Source of the DNA: Aromatoleum aromaticum EbN1
GTDB lineage: Bacteria; Pseudomonadota; Gammaproteobacteria; Burkholderiales; Rhodocyclaceae
Reading direction: 5' to 3'
Assembly (NCBI RefSeq): GCF_000025965.1
Contig: NC_006823.1
Coordinates: 1 to 64,000 of the forward strand
DNA: 64,000 nt
Shown here: positions 49,232 through 57,362 of the stretch, piece after piece
Position numbering within the stretch: position 1 is the stretch's first letter
How the letters are laid out: each line of letters opens with the position of its first letter
The notes under the pieces: model-generated
Told to the model about the DNA's origin: nothing
Databases searched by the model: none
What the model saw: only the letters and a program-made list of their open reading frames with translations
Position numbers and translations under genes: made by a program

Positions 49232-51354
49232 AGAGCCTCCGGAACACCAACCCAAATCAGTTCGCCATTCTCGTTCCTGGCCAACTCAATAAAGCCAGGC
49301 GGCGTTTCCGCGGCGAGTTTAGAAAAGCCTTCATCTGTCAATCCAAATGATGATGCTTTATACCAATTTAACCCGCGCTTCACCTTATAAGGCTGACCTT
49401 TTATTGAATTTAGAACGAAGGCCACGGCATTCTCTTTATTCCGATTTTCAAGAACAGCATTACTCACGTCTCCGAATTGACTTAGCTTATCCTTATCCTT
49501 CCTCGGTAATTTTTTCAACTGTTTCTCCTTGCGCTCACGTTCCAACTCTTCTTCTTTTTCGACGATCATTACCGCTTTTTCTTCAGCCTGCTTTTCGATG
49601 ACTTTCGAGAGCTCTTGCATCACATCTTCATCGAGGACATCACCAGATCCAGATTGATCGGCAGCCTCGTCAGGTTCAGAGGGCGTGCCTTCCTCCTCTA
49701 GACCATCAAGATCGTGCTCAAAGCTGTCGTTCTGACTGGAACCTCTTTCTCCCGCGATAAAATCATCAAGAGCTGCGCTAACAGCAGCAGAGGTTTGTTC
49801 AGCGGATTCTTCCGAAGGGGATGAAGCCCCGTCTGGTTCGACGTTTTCGTGTGCATTGCTTGGCTTTTCTTCAGCCGCGGGCGAAGAAGCCTCCTCAGGC
49901 GCTTGCTCTTGTGCGCCGCCGTCATTGACTTGCGATACAGGCGAGTTGTCTTGCGCGATGCTCTCAGTGGGAAGAGGCGCCTCTTCAGTGTGGACCTCAA
50001 AAAGCGCAGGGTGGTCAAACAGGCTGGAGAGCCCGGGAAGTATGTGTTTTGGCATGATCACAACAGCACCACGCCACGTTGCCAAATGCTTCCCGTTCGA
50101 GGCATTGAAGAACGAAACCGAATAGGTTCTGAGCGGCGGCGTAGGATTTGATGATGAACGCATGTTCGGGTTGGGGTCGAACAAAACTTCCTGGTCAGCA
50201 AGCACTTCGAGGAGCGCCCTCTTCAGGTCTTCAGTTGGACTAATGGACAGTTTTTGGCCAAGAAAACGGAGAAGCTCCCGCTCTTTGAAAACAACGATCT
50301 CACCTCTTTTCTGGCCTATGGTTTGTGCCTTGTTACTCCCATTGACGCGCCCAGGTTCGGAAGTAAGCTCGTGAAAAGCCGCCCAAAGGCGCGTCATAAA
50401 TTCCACCGTTTGCTGTCCGGTTTGAACCGACGGAGCTATACCTGACTCGATTTGGCCTGCGGACCGATCTGCCGCAATCAGTAGCTCCATCAAGGCGTGC
50501 GTACGGTCGTCATATGCACGCTGCCCCTTATCGAGCGGGAAAGACTGGGGCCGATGGTAGTACCCGACAGCTCCAAGAATTGCCTCCTGGTCGCTTCGTG
50601 GGATCTGCCAAAACTCGTCGAGTTTTGTCACCATAAGCGCTGAGACGCTATCGTGCTCGTGAGTTTCTTTAAGGACTTCACCCGTCTTGGGATCGCGCAG
50701 GAAGGTTTTTAGCTTCCCAATATCATGAGCGAGCGCGATGATACCTACTAGGGGGTCAGCGGGATCAAAGGTGTAGCTGGTGTCCCGGAGGGCTGTCACC
50801 AAGTCACCCTTCGGTGTCTTCAATCCCTCATAGGTCCAAGTAGGCGCGATAACGATCGCTCTTTCGCAGACCAACAGCGAATGTTCCCACAGAGTTTTTC
50901 CTCCATGACCTCCGCGAACGTGAGACGCAGGCATCTTCGGGTCAGATAGCAGGATGCGAAGAATCTGCTTTGCGAGACGGTAATGTTCGGGGTGCGCTCT
51001 CTTGAGATATGAAAGCCACCGATCAACTGAATCCCTCCCCGTTTTTTGTGGAACGTTCTGCGCCATAGGGATGTGATATGGAGGAATGGGAGGTGCCCCA
51101 AGGGAGCAGCTCAAACCACGAACCCTTTTCCCCTTCAAATACTTGCTTAAAAGATATTCGTTAATGATGTAGGCAGAAACGACTATGCCAATGGCGATGA
51201 AGATGGCAAGACTGATGGAAGACCCTGCCTCTAGCACGTAGCTAGACAGTTCTTCTGTTCCATTCCATGAGCCATCAAATAGCCCATAGAGCGTTAGGCA
51301 AAACCACCAGAATGAAGTCACCAAGGCAACGGACTGGACAAGTTTGTAGCGCAT
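49219..51354 (-). CDS. Membrane-anchored HD-domain protein
   Basis: The 711-residue protein starts at 51354 (MRYKLVQSVALVTSF). Two N-terminal transmembrane helices (to about residue 65) precede an HD domain with GGKTLWEHSLLVCERA and LVGIIALAHDIGKLKTF. The C-terminal half has an acidic linker, a charged coiled coil and a small conserved-looking end. TraI/MobH-type relaxases also contain an HD domain, but no relaxase-specific segment was recognised. It is coupled to the deoxyribosyltransferase. Confidence 0.75.
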   Translation of the reverse strand: MRYKLVQSVALVTSFWWFCLTLYGLFDGSWNGTEELSSYVLEAGSSISLAIFIAIGIVVSAYIINEYLLSKYLKGKRVRGLSCSLGAPPIPPYHIPMAQNVPQKTGRDSVDRWLSYLKRAHPEHYRLAKQILRILLSDPKMPASHVRGGHGGKTLWEHSLLVCERAIVIAPTWTYEGLKTPKGDLVTALRDTSYTFDPADPLVGIIALAHDIGKLKTFLRDPKTGEVLKETHEHDSVSALMVTKLDEFWQIPRSDQEAILGAVGYYHRPQSFPLDKGQRAYDDRTHALMELLIAADRSAGQIESGIAPSVQTGQQTVEFMTRLWAAFHELTSEPGRVNGSNKAQTIGQKRGEIVVFKERELLRFLGQKLSISPTEDLKRALLEVLADQEVLFDPNPNMRSSSNPTPPLRTYSVSFFNASNGKHLATWRGAVVIMPKHILPGLSSLFDHPALFEVHTEEAPLPTESIAQDNSPVSQVNDGGAQEQAPEEASSPAAEEKPSNAHENVEPDGASSPSEESAEQTSAAVSAALDDFIAGERGSSQNDSFEHDLDGLEEEGTPSEPDEAADQSGSGDVLDEDVMQELSKVIEKQAEEKAVMIVEKEEELERERKEKQLKKLPRKDKDKLSQFGDVSNAVLENRNKENAVAFVLNSIKGQPYKVKRGLNWYKASSFGLTDEGFSKLAAETPPGFIELARNENGELIWVGVPEALCAS

Positions 51355-51374
51355 TCCACACAACCCGAAAAATG

Positions 51375-51410
51375 AAAAAGGGGGCCTAGCCGATAAACCG
51401 GCGCCCCCTT
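51375..51410 (-). terminator. Rho-independent terminator
   Basis: AAGGGGGCGCC...GGCCCCCTT hairpin with a U-tract on the minus strand. It ends the SSB-like gene. Confidence 0.88.
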
Positions 51411-51429
51411 GTCTCAAAACCAACCTTTC

Positions 51430-52389
51430 TCAAAGCGTATCGAAAAGCGCTTGCGCCTCTGCGTCACTCACTTCGGCCACCGGAGACTGCTTCGAACCGC
51501 CCCCGGCCAACAAGGCTGCCTTCTGTTGCTCAATCCGGCGAGCTCGCGCTTCCGCGCGTTGGCGCTGGGAGTCCTGAAGCTCTTGGCGCATCTTGACCAT
51601 CCACTCCGGAGTGACCTTGATTTCATTCTTGGTCGTTACCCCAGGCGCGGTTGTACATTCAATGAAATGGATTTTCCGTACGGGCTCAATGCCCGTTTCA
51701 GGATCAATCGGCTCTCCCGTCCTTTTCACGTCGGCCAGTAGCCGGCCAACGATCTCACATGCGGCGCCGCGCATCACGCGCTCATACACAGCCGATGCCA
51801 AACGCCCGTAGTAGCGAACCGGGATCAGTTGAGACTCATCCTCTTTTTGTCTGAGCAGAATCTCGCATCGCGCTCGAATTCCCTTTTCAGGGTTCGGGGC
51901 CCGGAAGCGTGTCGCAGCGATGATGCCGGCCAGACGGACCATATTGCTCGAGTCAGAAAGCTTGTCGTCCCTGCCGCTAAAGAGCTTGACGCCGTGGTCC
52001 TCGAAGTTCGTCGTCGGGGCACCTGCCACTGGAATCTTGTCAAACGCCGAATCGATCGGCATGTCGAGAACGGTTGCCACATCGAAGCCGACTGCGGTCG
52101 CAACAACAGTCCGAATCGGCTCCTTCGTCACAGGGTCTTCGCCGATGATCTTACCGGTCAGGTTGCAGATCGCTCGAAGCGGCTTCAGATCGTGAAACTG
52201 AGGCGGGATCTCGTCGTACTTTCGCAGAACAAGGTCGAGGTTATGGTTATCCAGGTTGGTCTGCTGGATCTGGAAGTGACGACCATCTCCTGCCTTGCGT
52301 CGCAGATACCCAGCGAACCACCCCACATTCAAGAAGCCGTCAGGGTACTGGTACAGGGCTGCGATACGTCTGCGCTCTTGTGAAAGCAT
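51430..52389 (-). CDS. OB-fold SSB-like protein ending QALFDTL
   Basis: The 319-residue protein starts MLSQERRRIAALYQYP. Around residues 160-240, GIIAATRFRAPN, IPVRYYGRLASAVYERV and RGAACEIVGRLLADV follow the single-strand-binding OB-fold pattern. The C-terminus ends EAQALFDTL, near-identical to the end of the 20091 protein, and may act like the SSB tip. The exonuclease and primase nearby support a role in replication/recombination. Confidence 0.65.
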   Translation of the reverse strand: MLSQERRRIAALYQYPDGFLNVGWFAGYLRRKAGDGRHFQIQQTNLDNHNLDLVLRKYDEIPPQFHDLKPLRAICNLTGKIIGEDPVTKEPIRTVVATAVGFDVATVLDMPIDSAFDKIPVAGAPTTNFEDHGVKLFSGRDDKLSDSSNMVRLAGIIAATRFRAPNPEKGIRARCEILLRQKEDESQLIPVRYYGRLASAVYERVMRGAACEIVGRLLADVKRTGEPIDPETGIEPVRKIHFIECTTAPGVTTKNEIKVTPEWMVKMRQELQDSQRQRAEARARRIEQQKAALLAGGGSKQSPVAEVSDAEAQALFDTL

Positions 52390-52561
52390 GATGATTCCCT
52401 ATTTCGTGGCATCGGAAGTGTTACATCTAGGATAGATAATAACTCGACGCCACCAGATTGCAAGCAATCCAGGGCATACTCGCAGGAACCAGTTGCAAAC
52501 TGTGCGTATCTGTGATCATCGGATCGGCGCCGACGTCGTAACCAAACGCTACAAGCTGAAG

Positions 52562-52591
52562 AAAAATCCTTCCTTTCAGACGAAGGAAGGA
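52562..52591 (-). terminator. Minus-strand terminator without an upstream gene
   Basis: TCCTTCCTTC/GAAAGGAAGGA stem followed by U5 on the minus strand. The only upstream minus-strand DNA is antisense to the XRE gene, so it may end an antisense or small RNA. Confidence 0.6.
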
Positions 52592-52675
52592 AGCACAGAG
52601 CGCCTTTTTTGCGCATACAATGACCATGCAGAACGCAAGGTGTGATGGAAAACAAGGAACCAATGCAAGACCGTA

Positions 52676-52708
52676 CAGGCCGTTTCCGGACGGGAGCCTG
52701 TTTTTTTT
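52676..52708 (+). terminator. Plus-strand terminator/attenuator before the XRE gene
   Basis: CAGGC/GCCTG stem with inner CCG/CGG pairs, followed by eight T, ending 70 nt before the ATG at 52779. Confidence 0.75.
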
Positions 52709-52778
52709 GCATCGGTACTACATGCATCCCAATCCACCAAGAGAGAATTCGACCCAAAGACTTAACATCGGAAATAAC

Positions 52779-53306
52779 ATGACCAAGGATATCCCCAAGG
52801 GGAAGCCGCTGATTGACGCCATTCATAAACGTAAATGGGAGTTGGGCGTAACAACACAAGACGCCGCAGCTGCAATCAATCTTTCTCCGCCTTATTTCCA
52901 AGCAATGCTTTCAGGAACAAGGCCGATTCAGAGCATGTCTGATGAAGCCAAGCGCCTTCTTGCGGAATGGCTTGGAGTAAGTACGGTCGATGTTTATATC
53001 CTGGCCGAGATTTTGGAACCCAACGACTTCCTGATTGAGCAGGATCTTGGGGATCGGATGCGTCTTACTATTCAAAAGATAAGTGAAGACCCAACCGTAA
53101 GTCAGTTTGCTCCAAGCAAGGACGAGTGGGACATCCTTTCGGACAGAACAAAATTCTTTATCTGCATGATCTACGAAAGAATGTACGAAACTGAGATACT
53201 TAGAAAGATACAGCGAAAAGAGTGGGTTATTGAAGAGCCCAAGACAAAGAGATCTCGGACGAAGAAGAAAGACGCCGACGCAGAACAGAGCTCTTCCGGC
53301 GAATGA
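52779..53306 (+). CDS. XRE-like helix-turn-helix regulator
   Basis: The 175-residue protein starts at 52779 (MTKDIPKGKPLIDAIH). VTTQDAAAAINLSPPYFQAM followed by a LLAEWLGVSTVDVY segment forms a Cro/CI-type fold. The middle is acidic; the tail is Lys/Arg-rich (TKRSRTKKKDADAE). It is divergent from the SSB-like gene and has an attenuator-like hairpin upstream. Confidence 0.72.
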   Translation: MTKDIPKGKPLIDAIHKRKWELGVTTQDAAAAINLSPPYFQAMLSGTRPIQSMSDEAKRLLAEWLGVSTVDVYILAEILEPNDFLIEQDLGDRMRLTIQKISEDPTVSQFAPSKDEWDILSDRTKFFICMIYERMYETEILRKIQRKEWVIEEPKTKRSRTKKKDADAEQSSSGE

Positions 53307-53354
53307 ACCGCATATAGTTTTTATCGCGGTGCAACGAGATACCCGCAGAGCAAC

Positions 53355-53395
53355 AAAAAACCCCGTCACAAGCAATACAGGCTTGTGACGGGGTT
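53355..53395 (-). terminator. Rho-independent terminator
   Basis: CCCCGTCACAAGC/GCTTGTGACGGGG perfect stem with a six-U tract on the minus strand. It ends the exonuclease gene and may also serve the XRE gene. Confidence 0.93.
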
Positions 53396-53401
53396 AGGTT
53401 T

Positions 53402-54406
53402 CTAGAACCAAGCTTCCTCTGCTGCACTCTGAAGCATTGCATCAGCGATTTCAGTCTCAGCCTCTGTCGTTCGCTTCGTAGAAGCTTTTGCCGCAGGAGC
53501 CTTCTTCTGCAAAGTGATCTTGAATCGCTCAGAGTCATCCTTGCGGAACTGCTCAGCAAGCATAACGAGATCGATGCCGTGGTGCTCCTTCACGCTCTCG
53601 AAAAGCGCGCCGTAATCCACCGCTCCCTTGCTTGAGTACTTGGTGGCGACGATGCCGCAACCTTCGTACGACGACTCTCCATTAGCTGCAAGAAGGTTCT
53701 CGATGTCTTTTGCACGCGCATCGAGGGTTTCTTTTGCCATGTCGTACTCAAGCTTCGCTTGACGCCATGCACTTGCTGCATCGATCCAAGCATCGGTCGC
53801 AGGGATGTCATCGTTGATGACAGCCTCCCTGAAAGTCTTTGCTTCAGCGTACAAACGCTGCTGCTCCAGCGGATCAGACTGCACGGGGATCTTGATCCCC
53901 TTCCCCGCCCAATAGACCCAGAAGTCCATCGAGAGGATCTCGCCATTCGATGCAAACATCTGCCACTGCATCTGGGCGAGATAGTAAGCAGGGATTTCAC
54001 CGGCTTGCGCGGAAACCCATAGCTTCGGCGCATCCCCGTAGCGGGAGTATGGGCACTTGATCTCAACGGCTTTTGTGCCCGTCAAGGTCAAACCATCGAG
54101 ACTGGCAGCAACCCACGGAATGCCATCATGTTCGATGCAGCACGGCTGGGCATAATCGCCATGATCCTGAATCCAGGCAGCCAAAGCCTCATCTTCCGTC
54201 TCTACGCCATGCGCCATAGCAGGGTTCATCTTGTCTGGCTCCCTGCGGCCGGTCATCTCTTCCCACAACTGATACCTCGACTTGAAGGGCGAGATGCCGG
54301 CGATCACGGCGATGTTGCTTGCAGTGATTCGCGGGCCGTCAATGTCCTTTCCTGCCCTCCAGTCGTGCCACTCCTGGCTACGCTGGTCGAGTTTAACGAT
54401 CTTCAT
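53402..54406 (-). CDS. YqaJ-type (lambda-exonuclease-like) recombinase nuclease ending EEAWF
   Basis: The 334-residue protein starts MKIVKLDQRSQEWHDW. RITASNIAVIAGISPF, AHGVETED (His66, Glu69), SLDGLTLTG (Asp104), VEIKCP (Glu115, Lys117) and YYLAQMQWQMFAS are the YqaJ nuclease motifs. Such enzymes resect ends for single-strand annealing with an SSB or annealase partner. It ends SAAEEAWF. Confidence 0.92.
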   Translation of the reverse strand: MKIVKLDQRSQEWHDWRAGKDIDGPRITASNIAVIAGISPFKSRYQLWEEMTGRREPDKMNPAMAHGVETEDEALAAWIQDHGDYAQPCCIEHDGIPWVAASLDGLTLTGTKAVEIKCPYSRYGDAPKLWVSAQAGEIPAYYLAQMQWQMFASNGEILSMDFWVYWAGKGIKIPVQSDPLEQQRLYAEAKTFREAVINDDIPATDAWIDAASAWRQAKLEYDMAKETLDARAKDIENLLAANGESSYEGCGIVATKYSSKGAVDYGALFESVKEHHGIDLVMLAEQFRKDDSERFKITLQKKAPAAKASTKRTTEAETEIADAMLQSAAEEAWF

Positions 54407-54468
54407 AACGATTTCCTCCTATTAAGGTCAGTGATGCGGGGAGGAAATGCGGGTACTAAAGGAAGAAA
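54407..54468 (-). promoter_or_regulatory. Repeated promoter/RBS-hairpin element, copy 25
   Basis: TTTCT, 13 nt, GCATT; ATTTCCTCC pairs with GGAGGAAAT downstream of loop CATCACTGACC. A compensatory change from the usual ATCTCC/GGAGAT. Confidence 0.88.
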
Positions 54469-54482
54469 ACGTGCGGGAGGCG

Positions 54483-54938
54483 TCAACGCGCTGCAGGCTG
54501 GCAGGAGGCATCGCACGGAATGAGGTATTTTCCCTTATCGTCTTTGGCAAGGATGTACCACCGTTTTGCCTGGAGCTCGGGCATCCCCTCCCAGACAGGC
54601 CGAGAGAAGTTATGTCCCACATTGGCGAGGCTGATCTCGCCTTCCTTTTTCGAATAGGTGATGAACACCTCAGGAACCTCCTTCTTCGCCTCAAGCGCCG
54701 ACGCGACTTTTGTCCCAGCAAACGCACCGACTCCAACCTTGACGACCGCATCAACCGGCACCTTGAACCAGGGAACAAACAGTCCGAGATCAGGGTTACT
54801 TACGTCGAATTTCACCTCTTGCAGATAGACCAGGTCGCGGCCTTGTGTGTCTTTGGTCATCGAAGCGCACCCCATAGCAAGCGCAGCCAAGGCTAAAGCC
54901 AGAGCCGCTGTGACCTTAATTTTCATTTTCTGCTGCAT
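54483..54938 (-). CDS. Putative lipoprotein
   Basis: The 151-residue protein starts at 54938 (MQQKMKIKVTAALALAL) with GGAG eight bases upstream. The signal peptide ends LAALAMGC, a lipobox, so it should be lipid-anchored. The mature part has a beta pattern. It lies after the terminator of the 55002 gene and lacks the repeated leader. Confidence 0.78.
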   Translation of the reverse strand: MQQKMKIKVTAALALALAALAMGCASMTKDTQGRDLVYLQEVKFDVSNPDLGLFVPWFKVPVDAVVKVGVGAFAGTKVASALEAKKEVPEVFITYSKKEGEISLANVGHNFSRPVWEGMPELQAKRWYILAKDDKGKYLIPCDASCQPAAR

Positions 54939-54955
54939 CTCAAAATCTCCAGACG

Positions 54956-54996
54956 AAAAAAAACGCACACACTCAAAGAATGAGCATGTGCGTTTT
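54956..54996 (-). terminator. Rho-independent terminator
   Basis: AACGCACA/TGTGCGTT hairpin with an eight-U tract on the minus strand. It ends the 55002-55538 gene. Confidence 0.87.
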
Positions 54997-55001
54997 GGTT
55001 A

Positions 55002-55538
55002 TTACATCGGAAGTGAATCAGCAGCAACTTGCTGCTTTGCACCACCTTGGCGTTCAGCCTTCTCTTCACCAGTCTGAAGACTGATGAACTTCTCGCCTTG
55101 GGGACGCTCTTTGCCGGCGCCAACTTCGCGAACGAAGCCGGAAAGCCAGACTTTGCGGCCGCCGCCGACCTCAAGGTCGCCGTTGTAATACGGCACGTCG
55201 GAGTCAGACACTGCCTTGTTGCGCGCCTTCTCGAGACGCTCCTTCGCTTTCGATCGTTCCTCTTCAGTCATCTTGAAAAGGGTTCCACGAAGCCCGCCTG
55301 CGACCGAAATAATGTAGCGGCCGTCATGGACGGCACACTCAATCGGCAAGCGCCCAAAGGCCCCGGGACTATAGGACCCGTCCTGCTGCCTTACGTCCTG
55401 AGCCGACAAATGTCCAGCCAGAACAACAGCGGCTTTGACACCCTTGCCGACAGGGATCTCGCGGGCTTTGGATTTCTCCTCAGCAGTGAGGGTGAACATG
55501 GCGCCCTGAAGGGCCGAAGTGATGGTGATGATGCTCAT
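55002..55538 (-). CDS. Hypothetical protein
   Basis: The 178-residue protein starts MSIITITSALQGAMFTL. An internal repeat is visible: ALQGAMFTLTAEEKSKARE near the start and GLRGTLFKMTEEERSKAKE in the middle. The C-terminus is Gln- and Lys-rich. Function unknown; position suggests the recombination set. Confidence 0.7.
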   Translation of the reverse strand: MSIITITSALQGAMFTLTAEEKSKAREIPVGKGVKAAVVLAGHLSAQDVRQQDGSYSPGAFGRLPIECAVHDGRYIISVAGGLRGTLFKMTEEERSKAKERLEKARNKAVSDSDVPYYNGDLEVGGGRKVWLSGFVREVGAGKERPQGEKFISLQTGEEKAERQGGAKQQVAADSLPM

Positions 55539-55598
55539 AATCTTCTCCTAGTAGGTAGTTGGACTGCACGAGTGAGATGCAGTCCGTCGATTGGTAAA
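55539..55598 (-). promoter_or_regulatory. Repeated promoter/RBS-hairpin element, copy 26
   Basis: TTTAC, 13 nt, GCATC; TCTCACTCGTG, loop CAGTCCAACTACC, arm CTACTAGGAGA. It drives the gene at 55538. Confidence 0.84.
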
Positions 55599-55661
55599 AA
55601 TTGAATTTCACATGCAACGCTGCATGAACCTACTTCAATCCTATCAGAATGTACAACCGAG

Positions 55662-55925
55662 CTAGGCGCCTTCAAGGTTTTGCTCTTTCGAGAGCTCATC
55701 CATCAGCTGCTGCTTACGAGTCAGCAGCCACTCCTGAACGCCTTTCTCCAGGCGCACGGCAGCCGCGCCCCCCCTGTACCTCTTGATGAGCTCGAAAGTC
55801 GATACCCACCATGCCTGAACATCCACTTGTCCCTCGTTTTTGAGACGAAGCGCCTTCTTTGCCCACGACTTGCACTCGCAGACGTGCCTGAATTCTTCCG
55901 AATAGGTGTCGCTCTTGCTTTCCAT
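55662..55925 (-). CDS. Small basic hypothetical protein
   Basis: The 87-residue protein starts at 55925 (MESKSDTYSEEFRHVC). The longer frame to 56267 crosses the leader and the neighbouring gene. It is helical and rich in Lys/Arg. Function unknown. Confidence 0.66.
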   Translation of the reverse strand: MESKSDTYSEEFRHVCECKSWAKKALRLKNEGQVDVQAWWVSTFELIKRYRGGAAAVRLEKGVQEWLLTRKQQLMDELSKEQNLEGA

Positions 55926-55978
55926 TTCTCGCTCCTGTTGAGACTGCACAGGAGAGATGGCGAAGGCCAGTAATGAAA
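55926..55978 (-). promoter_or_regulatory. Repeated promoter/RBS-hairpin element, copy 27
   Basis: TTTCA, 13 nt, CCATC; arm CTCTCCTGTG, loop CAGTCTCAA, arm CAGGAGCGAG. CCTG/CAGG replaces CTTG/CAAG. Confidence 0.87.
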
Positions 55979-56015
55979 AAACCCGCCGCTCACAATGTGG
56001 TTTGTGAGGGCGGGC
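55975..56015 (-). terminator. Rho-independent terminator
   Basis: CCGCCGCTCACA/TGTGAGGGCGG-type stem with a six-U tract on the minus strand. It ends the primase-KTSC operon. Confidence 0.88.
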
Positions 56016-56025
56016 GATTGGGGCG

Positions 56026-56355
56026 CTAGAACCAGGCTTCGGACACAGCATCTTCTGGCAGCACGTAGTCATCTGCCGTGTACTGAATGACTGATGACTC
56101 ATCCAGGTTCCGCAATGTGGAAAAGGAAATTTCCGCCTCGGTGCCAGCATAGTTCGAGCGGATGTTCTCGCTGAAGTACTTCCCCCTGCTGGAGGACTTC
56201 TTCCATGCGGCCCATACGTTTTGGGATACACCGTCGTAGACATAGCCGCCGCCGATTGAGAACACAACGCCCAGTCTTTGCTTGAGGACGTCGTAGCCGG
56301 CAGTGGCTACCGAGCTCGAGGCCATCTTGTAGCCCTTGCTGAACTTCACCTTCAT
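56026..56355 (-). CDS. KTSC-domain-like protein ending SEAWF
   Basis: The 109-residue protein starts MKVKFSKGYKMASSSV; its ATG overlaps the primase stop (ATGA). VATAGYDVLKQRLGVVF, GGGYVYDGVSQNV and SRGKYFSENIRSNY fit the KTSC domain, a small domain of unknown function common in phage-like genes. It ends EDAVSEAWF, like the exonuclease. Confidence 0.8.
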   Translation of the reverse strand: MKVKFSKGYKMASSSVATAGYDVLKQRLGVVFSIGGGYVYDGVSQNVWAAWKKSSSRGKYFSENIRSNYAGTEAEISFSTLRNLDESSVIQYTADDYVLPEDAVSEAWF

Positions 56356-57362
56356 GCCACCCTCCGTCGCAACGAAGCCAGCAGCACGTCATTGATATCT
56401 CCGTCCTTAGGGCAATCGACCCATGCACGAATCCCCTCAGACTGAAGTTCACTTGATAGGTCTGCTGCTGCAGCCTGACCCGGCCCATCAGGATCGAACT
56501 TGATGATTACAGTCCGATCTGCAAGGAGCGGGTTCCATGCATGGTTCCACTGCCGACAACCTGGAACAGCAATCACCTCGTCCTCATACCCCATTGCCAC
56601 AAGTGACAGCAGGTCTATCAGACCTTCCACCAGCGCAACCGTACCCTTGCCTTCGTTCCACCGCCACGGCATGAGCACGCTTCCATGTCGCAACGCTTTT
56701 GGCCCGTATGACTCACCAGGGAGGCGACGGAACTCAACTGCATCATTACCGGGAAACCCGAACAGGATCGGCCGATAGACGATGGCAGGGAGCTTCTTTT
56801 CCGGACTAAGCAACCCGCTTGCCAACAACAGTTTAATTCCGACAGTGCGAGCCACTTGGCTTGCTGCGATACCCACATCGGACGAGAGCATCCGGAGATA
56901 CCCTTTATCGTGAGCCTGCCTCAACAGCGGCAATGGCAGTCCTCGCTCCTGTGTGAGGTAAGTGACTACGTTGTAGTCCCAGTACCCAACCTGAGCATCC
57001 AGTAGCTTCTGCATTGCCTCAGCAACCAAGCCAGCGTCCGGAGACGAAGGAATGGCCGCTCTCCTACTATGGCGAAACGGGACAACAACCCGTGCGTCTC
57101 CGGCAAGCTTAGCTGCTGCTTCCTTGTGAGAGCAGCGGTGGTACAAAGCCGCTGCCTCAATCACATCTCCATGTGACCCACACGCGAAGCACCGAAAAAA
57201 CTCTCCTTTCCCAGAAAGAGTCGTCTTTCTGGAATCGTGCTCACTTGGACCGCAGTGAGGGCAGCTGGACCAGCGAGGCCCAGTTCTTGTCTCCACCGGC
57301 TCCCCTAGTATTGATGCCAAGAACGACGACAGCGGAACTTGCTTCCTGACTTCTTCGTACAT
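56352..57362 (-). CDS. DnaG-type primase with CHC2 zinc finger and TOPRIM
   Basis: The 336-residue protein starts MYEEVRKQVPLSSFL. Zinc-finger residues Cys34, Cys37, Cys58 and Cys61 (SCPHCGPS; FRCFACGSHGD) match CHC2. The TOPRIM region has VALVEGLIDLLSLV and IIKFDPDGPGQAAA. It is shorter than chromosomal DnaG and lacks a helicase-binding domain, as in phage/plasmid primases. It is cotranscribed with the KTSC gene. Confidence 0.9.
   Translation of the reverse strand: MYEEVRKQVPLSSFLASILGEPVETRTGPRWSSCPHCGPSEHDSRKTTLSGKGEFFRCFACGSHGDVIEAAALYHRCSHKEAAAKLAGDARVVVPFRHSRRAAIPSSPDAGLVAEAMQKLLDAQVGYWDYNVVTYLTQERGLPLPLLRQAHDKGYLRMLSSDVGIAASQVARTVGIKLLLASGLLSPEKKLPAIVYRPILFGFPGNDAVEFRRLPGESYGPKALRHGSVLMPWRWNEGKGTVALVEGLIDLLSLVAMGYEDEVIAVPGCRQWNHAWNPLLADRTVIIKFDPDGPGQAAAADLSSELQSEGIRAWVDCPKDGDINDVLLASLRRRVA

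Larger units (their letters stand above)
52390..52778. other. Intergenic region with two opposing terminators and possible small RNA
   Basis: No gene is seen. A minus-strand hairpin TCCTTCCTT/AAGGAAGGA with U5 lies at 52562-52591 and a plus-strand one at 52676-52708. A TACAAT box at 52616-52621 could start a plus transcript of about 85 nt. See the separate terminator entries. Confidence 0.5.

Noticed and set aside
49219-51354. HD protein as a MobH/TraI-type relaxase
   Set aside because: The HD residues and N-terminal membrane helices are present, but no relaxase-specific motifs or transfer genes were recognised, so it is left as an HD-domain protein.
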